Positions 16,960 through 23,059 of a stretch of 23,059 nt of DNA are shown here, piece by piece (within the stretch, counting starts at the first letter, position 1; the number at the start of each line of letters is the position of its first letter). Made by a program: the position numbers and the translations under genes. Source of the DNA: Syntrophomonadaceae bacterium (GTDB lineage: Bacteria > Bacillota > Dethiobacteria > SKNC01). The notes beneath the pieces were generated by a model that worked only from the letters and a program-made list of their open reading frames with translations, made no database searches and had not been told where the DNA came from. The stretch covers positions 1 through 23,059 of the forward strand of contig PWHX01000103.1 in NCBI GenBank assembly GCA_003555415.1, given 5' to 3'.

Positions 16960-18232
16960 AGTGTTTCCTCCTGACTTTGACAGCATTAGCATGGGCATCC
17001 AGGCCTTCTATCTCGGCCAACAGTATAACATCTTCTGCTGCTTCCTTTAAAGCTTCGGGAGAATAACTTAAAAAACTGGTCTTTTTAATAAAGTCGTCTA
17101 CATTTAAACCGGAAGAAAACCGGGCAGCACCACCTGTAGGTAAAACGTGGTTAGGTCCAGCATAGTAATCCCCTAAAGGCTCCGGGGAGAAACTGCCTAA
17201 AAATACTGAACCGGCGTTCTGAATCATGTTTAAATAAGCCAGGGGGTTTTCTATCATAACTTCCAAATGTTCAGGTGCAATCTGGTTGGATACTTCAAAA
17301 GCTTCTTCCAGGTCTTTAACCACAATTACAGCTGAATAGTCCTGAAAAGACCTTTCAATTATCTCCCGGCGAGTCCTCTCCGGATGCTGCTGCTGTAAAG
17401 ATTTTAAAACTTTTTCCGGAAGTTCCTTGTCGTTTGTTACTAAATAGTTAGCCGCCAGAGGATCATGCTCTGCCTGAGACATTAAATCAGCAGCAACGAA
17501 ATCCGGATCAGCAGTAGTATCGGCAATGATTAATAGCTCACTGGGCCCTGCCAACATATCAATATCCACATCACCGTAAACCTGTTTTTTGGCCATAGTT
17601 ACGTAAATATTACCCGGTCCTACAATTTTGTCCATTTTGGGCACCGTTTCAGTCCCATATGCTAAAGCTGCTATAGCCTGGGCTCCACCAGTCTTGAAAA
17701 TTTGTGTAACGCCCGTTATTTCAGCCGCAGCCAGAGTATAGGGGTTAACCCTGCCTTCTTTATCCGTAGGTGTAGCCAGGTATATTTCCTCCACCCCGGC
17801 AACCTGGGCCGGTATAACGTTCATCAAAACGGAGGAAGGATAAGAAGCCGTTCCCCCGGGAACATAGGCCCCAACTTTTTTCAAAGGTATAACCATATGG
17901 CCCATCATAATTCCTTCTTTTTCTGTAAAGAACCAGGAATTGCGGCTCTGCCGCTGGTGAAATTCCTTTATGTTCTCTCTGGCTTTATGTATAGCCTTAA
18001 TAAACTCCGGTTCTACTTTTTGGGTAGCATCCCTTAACTCCTTTTCTCCAACAGTTAAACTATCTAAAGAAGCTCCTTCAAATTTTAAGGCATAATCCCG
18101 TAAAACCTGGTCTCCCCTTTGTCGAACGTTCTCTATGATTTCTTTTACAATAACCTCTTCCTTTTCCCGGGAACCAATATCTCTTTTTTGTTTTAGGTTA
18201 TCCCATTCTTCCCTGCTGTATATTTTTATCAT
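16949..18232 (-). CDS. hisD: Histidinol dehydrogenase
   Basis: HisD oxidises histidinol to histidine in two NAD-dependent steps and needs zinc. The 427 residues contain all expected ligands and catalytic residues: Q253 and H256 (MSQAEHDPLAAN), the E321-H322 pair (APEHLEVM), D355 (GDYYAGPNHVLPTGG) and H414 (GLDAHANAVKVRR). GAYVPGGTASYPSSVLM is also present. The AAAAGGAGG site sits about seven bases before the ATG. It is the first his gene, 161 bases after aroA, and that gap contains a terminator for aroA and a promoter candidate for the his genes. The usual upstream neighbours hisZ and hisG are absent. Confidence 0.98.
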   Translation of the reverse strand: MIKIYSREEWDNLKQKRDIGSREKEEVIVKEIIENVRQRGDQVLRDYALKFEGASLDSLTVGEKELRDATQKVEPEFIKAIHKARENIKEFHQRQSRNSWFFTEKEGIMMGHMVIPLKKVGAYVPGGTASYPSSVLMNVIPAQVAGVEEIYLATPTDKEGRVNPYTLAAAEITGVTQIFKTGGAQAIAALAYGTETVPKMDKIVGPGNIYVTMAKKQVYGDVDIDMLAGPSELLIIADTTADPDFVAADLMSQAEHDPLAANYLVTNDKELPEKVLKSLQQQHPERTRREIIERSFQDYSAVIVVKDLEEAFEVSNQIAPEHLEVMIENPLAYLNMIQNAGSVFLGSFSPEPLGDYYAGPNHVLPTGGAARFSSGLNVDDFIKKTSFLSYSPEALKEAAEDVILLAEIEGLDAHANAVKVRRKHFEK

Positions 18233-18304
18233 TTTTCTATCCTCCTTTTGCCTTGATGCTCCCCATTTTTATAATTTAACCAGACAGTATTAAAAGATAA
18301 TTAA

Positions 18305-18333
18305 ATTATATATCATTTTCATTACCTTATCCA
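18305..18333 (-). promoter_or_regulatory. Candidate promoter for the his-aroCB operon
   Basis: On the minus strand a perfect TATAAT lies at 18310-18305, with TGGATA (four of six matches to TTGACA) at 18333-18328 and a 17-base spacer. Transcription would begin near 18298, leaving a 65-base leader before hisD. That leader has no T-box sequence and no His-rich leader peptide that I can see. The position just after the aroA terminator supports the assignment. Confidence 0.55.
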
Positions 18334-18337
18334 GGGT

Positions 18338-18364
18338 AAAAAATTAAAGCGCTTAACAGCGCTT
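18338..18364 (-). terminator. Intrinsic terminator after aroA
   Basis: Downstream of the aroA stop the minus strand reads AAGCGC, a six-base loop TGTTAA, then GCGCTT (18364-18347), followed by TAATTTTTT (to 18338). The six-pair GC-centred stem plus U-rich tail fits a Rho-independent terminator. It closes the aroF-tyrA-aroA transcript just before the his promoter. The stem is short, so leakage into his is possible. Confidence 0.75.
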
Positions 18365-18393
18365 AAAATATTTTCAGGAGAATTTTGTTTCTT

Positions 18394-19671
18394 TTAGAGA
18401 GCTTTTAAAGCTTTACTAAACTCAGGAAAGGATATGTTGACACAATCACTGTCCGTTACCCTGGTTTCACCCCGGGCCGCCAAGCCGGCTACGGCCATGG
18501 CCATGGCTATTCGATGGTCTCCATGACTTTGACAAACTCCCCCGTTTAATTGTCCCGTGCCGTTTATAACCATACCATCAGGCCTGCTTTCAATTTGTGC
18601 ACCCATTTTCTTTAATTCCTGAACAACTACAGAAATCCTGTCACTTTCCTTTACTCTTAGTTCCGCAGCATCTCTGATAACAGTTTTACCTTCAGCCATT
18701 ACTGCGGCAACGGCCAGTACTGGTATTTCATCAATCAAACGGGGAATTATTTTCCCCCCTATCTCGACACCTCTAAGTTCAGCAGCTTCAACATTGATAT
18801 CCGCCACAGGCTCTTCATTTTCAACTCTTTCATTTTCCAGGTAAATTTTTGCCCCCATTTCCAAAAGAACATCCAAAAGTCCCGTTCGGGTAGAATTAAC
18901 TCCTACATTAATAATTTTTATACTGGAACCAGGTAAAATAGAAGCCGCAACCAAAAAAAATGCAGCCGAAGAAAAGTCACCGGGAACGTTTATCTCTCTT
19001 CCTGTTAGCCTAGGGTTTCCCTCTACTTCTACTTTTCCTCCTTCTTTGTTTACCTCTACCCCGAAGTGTTTTAACATTCTTTCGGTATGATCCCGGGAGA
19101 GGTATGGTTCAGTAACAGACGTTACCCCCTGGGCATAGAGACCGGCCAGTAAAATAGCAGATTTTACCTGAGCACTGGCCACCGGGGAGATATAGTCTAT
19201 GGCTTTAAGGTTTCCCCCTAAAACTGACAAGGGTAAAAGAGCGGTACTTTTCCTGCCGTAAAAAACTGCTGCCATTTTACTCAAGGGTTCTACTACTCTT
19301 TCCATAGGGCGATTTCTCAAGGAAGAATCCCCGGTAATCACACTGTAGAAAGGATTACCTGCTAAAATTCCTAAAAGAAGACGAGCTGTAGTGCCTGAAT
19401 TTCCAGCATTAAGAACATCCTCCGGTTCCTGAAGTCCGTACAGGCCATTACCTTTAATTATTACTTTATCCTCTTGAATATCAATATCTACCCCCATTTT
19501 ACGAAAGCATTCAACAGTGCTATAAGAGTCCTCACCATGTAAAAACCCCTTGACTTCTGTAGTCCCTTCAGCCAAAGCACCGAGAATTATAGACCTGTGA
19601 GAAATAGATTTATCTCCAGGTATGTGAAACTGTCCGCTTATTTTATCCTTTGGCTTTATCAATAGTTCCAT
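18394..19671 (-). CDS. aroA: EPSP synthase (3-phosphoshikimate 1-carboxyvinyltransferase)
   Basis: AroA joins shikimate-3-phosphate and PEP to form EPSP, the step before AroC. The 425 residues have the N-terminal IPGDKSISHRSIILGALAEG, the PEP-binding NAGNSGTTARLLLG, SLRNRPMERV, ASAQVKSAILLAGLYA, SRDHTERML, PGDFSSAAFFLVAA, LRVKESDRI and DHRIAMAMAVAGL. All are family hallmarks and the length is normal. The sequence NSGTTARL resembles the form found in Gram-positive enzymes. GGGAGAGG stands just before the ATG. It is the last gene of the Tyr T-box transcript, 61 bases after tyrA and followed by a terminator. Confidence 0.97.
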   Translation of the reverse strand: MELLIKPKDKISGQFHIPGDKSISHRSIILGALAEGTTEVKGFLHGEDSYSTVECFRKMGVDIDIQEDKVIIKGNGLYGLQEPEDVLNAGNSGTTARLLLGILAGNPFYSVITGDSSLRNRPMERVVEPLSKMAAVFYGRKSTALLPLSVLGGNLKAIDYISPVASAQVKSAILLAGLYAQGVTSVTEPYLSRDHTERMLKHFGVEVNKEGGKVEVEGNPRLTGREINVPGDFSSAAFFLVAASILPGSSIKIINVGVNSTRTGLLDVLLEMGAKIYLENERVENEEPVADINVEAAELRGVEIGGKIIPRLIDEIPVLAVAAVMAEGKTVIRDAAELRVKESDRISVVVQELKKMGAQIESRPDGMVINGTGQLNGGVCQSHGDHRIAMAMAVAGLAARGETRVTDSDCVNISFPEFSKALKAL

Positions 19672-19732
19672 TTGGCCTCTCCCTGGTTAATATATTTTAA
19701 AACTTAACGTCAATAAATTCCCTCAATTGCTT

Positions 19733-20842
19733 TTACCTGATCATTGCTGAAAAACCCTCTTTATTCAGCAACTTATAAGCCCTATCTCTTTCCTCTAATG
19801 TAGAAAAACTAAATCTTAAGGAACCCCCTTCTTCCTCCCTGTTTTTTAAAATTTCTATGTCTTTTATATTTATACCTGCATTTCCAAACAGAGTAGCCAT
19901 TTTGCCTATAACCCCTGGAACATCAGCTACCAGTACCACCAGGTCGTAAATTCCAGGAAGAAGACCCTTGACCTTTTTGGGAATATTTCCCCTAAGCTCC
20001 CTGGCTTTTTCCAGTTCTTCTTTGATTTTATCTTCATCCTCCCGGCTGAGGATACTTTCCATGATTTCAATTTGTCCTTTAAAGGCATTCAGGCATTTTA
20101 AAATCATTTCCCGGTTAGACAGGCAAATATCCTTCCACATGTAGGGATTGCTCATGGCTACCCGGGTAGTATCCCTGAATCCACCGGCTGCTAATAACAA
20201 AGCCTTTTTCAAGTCTGCACCTGTATCAGGGATAGTATTCACAAGAGCTGCAGCAGTTAGATGGGGCAGGTGACTTACCGCAGCTACCAACAGGTCATGT
20301 TCTTCAGGTTCCATAACTAAGCTCTGTGCTCCAGTTTCCTCAACCATCAGCTTTATTGCCTGCAGAGCGTTAATATTAGTTTTACTGCTGGCAGTCAAAA
20401 TATAAATAGCATTTTCCAAAAGATAAGGATTAGCCGCCTCTACTCCCGATTCTTCGGAACCGGTCATGGGGTGGCCCCCGATAAAATATAAATTGGGAGG
20501 AAGTATTTTTTCTACTTCTTTGGTAAGTTTTAACTTGGTACTGCCCAGGTCTGTTATTATGCAACCGGGTTCAAGGAAGGGCATTATTTCTTCTATTAAT
20601 GAAATAGTAACCCCTACAGGAGTGCCTATGATTACCAATTCTGCACCTTTAAGGCCTGCCCTTACATCAGTAGTTCCCGTATCTACCGCCCCCAATTCCC
20701 GGGCTGCTTCTATTTTGTTTTCATCTCTAAAGATTCCTGTTACTTCACCGCTCAACTTCCGGTTCCGGAGAGCCATACCCAGGGATCCACCCATCAGGCC
20801 TACTCCCATAACAGCAACTTTATTAAACAATATATTGTCCAT
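19733..20842 (-). CDS. tyrA: Prephenate dehydrogenase with C-terminal ACT domain
   Basis: TyrA oxidatively decarboxylates prephenate to 4-hydroxyphenylpyruvate, the direct precursor of tyrosine. The 369 residues start with a Rossmann NAD-binding motif (VAVMGVGLMGGSLGMAL). LVIIGTPVG and the catalytic GGHPMTGSEESGVEAA follow, then the helical dimer domain with HLPHL and GGFRDTTRVA. A C-terminal ACT domain (about 298-369, starting LVVLVADVPGVIGKMATLFG) suggests allosteric binding of an amino acid, most likely tyrosine. There is no chorismate mutase domain. GGGAG sits seven bases before the ATG. It lies 51 bases after aroF, so enzyme-level and T-box control may both respond to tyrosine. Confidence 0.96.
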   Translation of the reverse strand: MDNILFNKVAVMGVGLMGGSLGMALRNRKLSGEVTGIFRDENKIEAARELGAVDTGTTDVRAGLKGAELVIIGTPVGVTISLIEEIMPFLEPGCIITDLGSTKLKLTKEVEKILPPNLYFIGGHPMTGSEESGVEAANPYLLENAIYILTASSKTNINALQAIKLMVEETGAQSLVMEPEEHDLLVAAVSHLPHLTAAALVNTIPDTGADLKKALLLAAGGFRDTTRVAMSNPYMWKDICLSNREMILKCLNAFKGQIEIMESILSREDEDKIKEELEKARELRGNIPKKVKGLLPGIYDLVVLVADVPGVIGKMATLFGNAGINIKDIEILKNREEEGGSLRFSFSTLEERDRAYKLLNKEGFSAMIR

Positions 20843-20893
20843 TTTTTTCTCCCTTGTAATTCTAAAGCTTATGAAATAAAACTTTGGTCATGT

Positions 20894-21907
20894 TTAAAGT
20901 GTTCTATCTACGCTGGCAGCTACTCTTCTTAAGTCTTCCATAATCTCCTTGAATTGCAGGAGAGTGAGAGACTGGGGACCGTCACAGAATGCTTTTTCAG
21001 GATTAGGGTGAACTTCAACCATTAAGCCATCAGCCCCTGCAGCAATTGCTGCTTTACACATGGAAGGAACTAAATGTCGCACACCGGTTCCATGGCTTGG
21101 GTCTACAATAACAGGCAGGTGGCTGAGCTGTTTTACTATGGGAATACTGCTTAAATCCAGGGTGTTTCTGGTCTGGGTCTCAAAGGTGCGAATTCCCCTC
21201 TCACAAAGTATAACCTGGTAATTGCCTCCAGACATAATGTACTCAGCAGCCATTAACCATTCTTCTATAGTTGCAGAAAGCCCTCTTTTAAGCAGAACAG
21301 GTTTTTTAGCTTTACTAAGCTCCAGCAATAGATGAAAATTCTGCATATTCCTGGCTCCTACCTGAAGAACATCGGCGTACTGTTCCACCAGAGGAACAGA
21401 CTGAGGGTTAACAACCTCCGTAACAATAGAAAGACCTGTTTTCTCCCTGGCTTTTGCTAATATTTTCAAACCCTCTTCTTCCATTCCCTGGAAAGCATAG
21501 GGGGAGGTCCTGGGCTTAAAAGCCCCACCTCTTAAAACATCAGCACCTGCTGCTTTTACCATCTCAGCCGTCTCCATCATCTGTTCTTCACTTTCTACAG
21601 CACAGGGCCCGGCCATAACCATAATTTTTTCCCCTCCGATTTTAGCCCCGTTTAAATCAATAATATTATTTTCCTGTTTAAATTCCCTGCATACTAGCTT
21701 GTAAGGCTTAGAAATAGGTACGACCTTCTCCACTCCCTCCAGGGCTTCAAGCCCCAGGGAAAGAGCTTTAGTCCGATCACCTATAGCTCCTATAACAGTT
21801 CTGGATTCGCCTTCAGAAAGGTGAATCCCAAAACCAAACTGTTTAAGCCTTGACATCACTTCATCTACCTGCTTTTTTTGAGCTCCCGGGTCCATTACAA
21901 TAATCAT
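20894..21907 (-). CDS. aroF: DAHP synthase (3-deoxy-7-phosphoheptulonate synthase), type I-beta
   Basis: This is the first enzyme of the shikimate pathway, joining PEP and erythrose-4-phosphate. The 337 residues have an N-terminal ferredoxin-like regulatory domain (about 1-70), as in the tyrosine-sensitive Thermotoga enzyme. A KDO8P-synthase-like barrel follows: MAGPCAVESEEQM, LRGGAFKPRTSPYAFQG, VLQVGARNMQNF, VLLKRGLSATIEEW, CERGIRTFETQTRNTLD, VIVDPSHGTGVR and MVEVHPNPEKAFCDGPQSL. The Cys (GPCA), His (SHGTG), Glu (MVEVH) and Asp ligands for the metal are in place. AGGAGG stands before the ATG. It is first in the operon, directly behind the T-box terminator. Confidence 0.97.
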   Translation of the reverse strand: MIIVMDPGAQKKQVDEVMSRLKQFGFGIHLSEGESRTVIGAIGDRTKALSLGLEALEGVEKVVPISKPYKLVCREFKQENNIIDLNGAKIGGEKIMVMAGPCAVESEEQMMETAEMVKAAGADVLRGGAFKPRTSPYAFQGMEEEGLKILAKAREKTGLSIVTEVVNPQSVPLVEQYADVLQVGARNMQNFHLLLELSKAKKPVLLKRGLSATIEEWLMAAEYIMSGGNYQVILCERGIRTFETQTRNTLDLSSIPIVKQLSHLPVIVDPSHGTGVRHLVPSMCKAAIAAGADGLMVEVHPNPEKAFCDGPQSLTLLQFKEIMEDLRRVAASVDRTL

Positions 21908-21936
21908 TTTTTTTTACCTCCTATTATTTCACAAAT

Positions 21937-21966
21937 AAAAAAACCTTCATCCCAAAGGGACGAAAG
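21937..21966 (-). terminator. T-box regulated terminator before aroF
   Basis: The stem CTTTCGTCCC (21966-21957) pairs with GGGATGAAGG (21953-21944) over a UUU loop, ten pairs including two G-U, followed by seven Us (21943-21937). The 5' arm and loop overlap the antiterminator strand of the T-box, so this is the regulated attenuator rather than the end of a gene. Confidence 0.92.
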
Positions 21967-22240
21967 TTTACCTTCCGCGGTACCACCCTGGTTGACTGAA
22001 TACATAATAACATACTCAGTCCCCTCGTCTAAAGGTACGGAAGGCTTCTCACCTTCTTATACCCCCTCCCTTTTAACGGTGGGAGTTTCCGTCAAAGCCT
22101 ACTTGCTTCTGCTTTCGGTTTGCCTCTCCCAGATGTATTCGGTATTAATTCTGGCACCAGGGTTCCAGCACTCCCCGGCTCTCTATAGCCTTAATTAATA
22201 CTTACTCTTTCCGATCATAGAAGTTTCATATAATAATTTG
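21937..22240 (-). ncRNA. T-box riboswitch leader, tyrosine (UAC) specifier
   Basis: The leader between the promoter and aroF carries the hallmark T-box sequence AACCAGGGTGGTACCGCGG at 21993-21975. Upstream lie the stem I AGAGAG motif (22184-22179), a distal stem (CCGGG paired with CCUGG), and the specifier loop GAATACATC, with UAC at 22137-22135. The specifier is followed by TCTGGGAG, which resembles the usual end of stem I. UAC reads as tyrosine. Further hairpins follow (CTCCC/GGGAG; GAAGG/CCTTC; a nine-pair stem at about 22020-21995). The antiterminator would pair CCAGGG (21991-21986) with CCCTTTGG (21959-21952), which is exclusive of the terminator. Uncharged tRNA-Tyr should thus permit aroF-tyrA-aroA transcription. 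Confidence 0.93.
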
Positions 22241-22246
22241 TGATTA

Positions 22247-22275
22247 ATTTTACTACGGTGGAAACTATTTGTCAA
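22247..22275 (-). promoter_or_regulatory. Sigma-A-type promoter for aroF-tyrA-aroA
   Basis: On the minus strand a perfect -35 TTGACA (22275-22270) is followed by a 17-base spacer and -10 TAAAAT (22252-22247). Transcription would start near 22240, placing the whole T-box in the leader. It lies between the ferredoxin-like gene and the T-box, so the aro genes have their own strong promoter. Confidence 0.88.
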
Positions 22276-22309
22276 TAATTCTTTTACTTCTTCTTCTAAA
22301 ATAAGTTTT

Positions 22310-23059
22310 TCACCAGGTTGGATTTGGGCCTAAAACTTCTACCCGTTCCTTGAGAGTTATGGCTCCCTTTTCACAAAGTGTCCGGCATATACCACAGCCG
22401 TAGCAATTATGGGGGTTTATCCTGCATTTCCGGTTTGTCAAATCAAACTCTAACGCATCAAAAAGGCAGTATTTCAAGCACAATTTACAACCGCTACAAA
22501 TCATGGGGTCAATGCAGGCTACGTATTCCCCCTTCCACATGGCCTTGGCAATGTCCATTTTTACCTGGACATTATAAGCCATGCAATTCGTATCACAGTT
22601 GCAGATGGCTCCTATAAATGGAGTGCCAAAAGTCCATATGCTGTGAACCATTCCCTCCTCTTCCAGGGACCTTACAAACTCTTTAGCCTCTTCTTTGGTA
22701 ATCACATCAAAGTCACTGAAATCTGGAATATCCTTAGCATATTCAGTCATATCCATGCCTACCCCCAGACAGTATCTGACCTCTTTACCGATTGTTACTC
22801 TTCGGCAAACGCAGGGCAAACGTACAATAGAATTAACTTTGTTTAGTATTGTTTCGGTATCTTCCAGAGGTATTACCTGGCCAAAATGATTTTTTTTTAA
22901 GTTAGAGGTAACTGCAGGATAAACAAAATGATCATAAAGAGAAGGAATTCTTTTCTTGAACCAGTAAGCCGTATAGGGAAAAATAGACAATCTCTTTTTA
23001 AAGCCCCGGAGGTATTTCTTAAATTTTTTATCAGTATTAACCTGATAAAAAACTTCCCG
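22310..23059 (-). CDS. Double-[4Fe-4S] ferredoxin-like protein, 5' end outside the window
   Basis: The reading frame stays open to the window edge (codon at 23059), so the gene is partial at its N-terminus. At least 249 residues are visible. A TTG at 22990 could start it, but it has no ribosome site, and the sequence before it (RGFKKR and further) looks coding. The C-terminal quarter is a bacterial-type 2x[4Fe-4S] domain: CSGCKLCLKYC and CYGCGICRTLC, each C-x2-C-x2-C-x3-C. Additional cysteines lie upstream: CVCRR, RYCLGVGMDM and CNCDTNC, which may bind another cluster or metal. No signal peptide or membrane segment is visible. It presumably carries electrons, but the partner is unknown. No terminator is evident before the aro promoter. 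Confidence 0.85.
   Translation of the reverse strand, partial: REVFYQVNTDKKFKKYLRGFKKRLSIFPYTAYWFKKRIPSLYDHFVYPAVTSNLKKNHFGQVIPLEDTETILNKVNSIVRLPCVCRRVTIGKEVRYCLGVGMDMTEYAKDIPDFSDFDVITKEEAKEFVRSLEEEGMVHSIWTFGTPFIGAICNCDTNCMAYNVQVKMDIAKAMWKGEYVACIDPMICSGCKLCLKYCLFDALEFDLTNRKCRINPHNCYGCGICRTLCEKGAITLKERVEVLGPNPTW

Noticed and set aside
18233..18298. His leader peptide or T-box before hisD
   Set aside because: The 65-base leader has no run of His codons, no T-box core and no alternative hairpins.
20466..20879. 137-codon plus-strand open frame opposite tyrA
   Set aside because: It is a shadow of the tyrA N-terminal half, with low-complexity composition and no recognisable motif.
21878..22198. 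Plus-strand open frame across the T-box region
   Set aside because: The sequence is fully explained by the structured leader on the minus strand, and the translation resembles nothing.
22990..22992. TTG as the true start of the ferredoxin-like gene
   Set aside because: There is no Shine-Dalgarno site, and the frame continues upstream with coding-like residues to the window edge.
1..23059. CRISPR array, insertion sequence, tRNA or rRNA
   Set aside because: I saw no spaced direct repeats, transposase motifs, terminal inverted repeats, or tRNA/rRNA signatures on either strand.

Overview
The window is a low-to-mid-GC (roughly 40-45% by eye) piece of a chromosome from an anaerobic-looking member of the Firmicutes/Clostridia. 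The evidence is strong purine-rich Shine-Dalgarno sites, a T-box leader, separate secD and secF genes beside recJ and relA, a PHP-type histidinol phosphatase, and a cysteine-rich ferredoxin-like protein. I cannot name the genus. Every gene I can support is on the minus strand, so transcription runs from high to low coordinates. I see no mobile element, CRISPR array, rRNA or tRNA.

Layout in the direction of transcription. (1) 23059-22310 is the 3' part of a double-[4Fe-4S] ferredoxin-like gene cut by the window edge. (2) A strong sigma-A-type promoter (about 22275-22247) and a T-box leader with a UAC (tyrosine) specifier precede aroF, tyrA and aroA, and an intrinsic terminator follows aroA (18338-18364). 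(3) A second, weaker promoter candidate (18305-18333) precedes a tight histidine cluster, hisD-hisB-hisH-hisA-hisF-hisI-hisK, whose genes mostly overlap or nearly abut. aroC and aroB follow on the same strand with gaps of only about 50 bases. (4) Next come an ABC-class ATPase of the COG3044/MRB1590 type, an HD-domain hydrolase, and secD-secF, which overlap by 23 bp. (5) After about 115 bases with a weak promoter candidate come a CDF cation-efflux gene, a small LapA-domain (DUF1049) membrane protein, recJ, and the bifunctional (p)ppGpp gene relA/rel, which ends 11 bases from the window edge.

How it works together. AroF makes DAHP, AroB makes dehydroquinate, AroA makes EPSP, AroC makes chorismate, and TyrA diverts prephenate to tyrosine. 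The Tyr T-box lets uncharged tRNA-Tyr raise expression of aroF-tyrA-aroA. AroB and AroC lie beyond the terminator, at the tail of the his operon, so they appear uncoupled from tyrosine control. The his genes cover the middle and end of the pathway; hisG, hisZ, hisE and hisC must be elsewhere. The downstream block is housekeeping: protein export (SecDF), DNA repair (RecJ) and the stringent response (Rel), in an order resembling Bacillus secDF-recJ-relA but without apt between recJ and relA.

I found no clearly new multi-gene system. The most worthwhile leads are the T-box architecture and the split aro regulon, the uncharacterised ABC-ATPase plus HD-hydrolase pair in front of secDF, several start-site corrections that create tight translational coupling, and a marked local excess of CCWGG sites.
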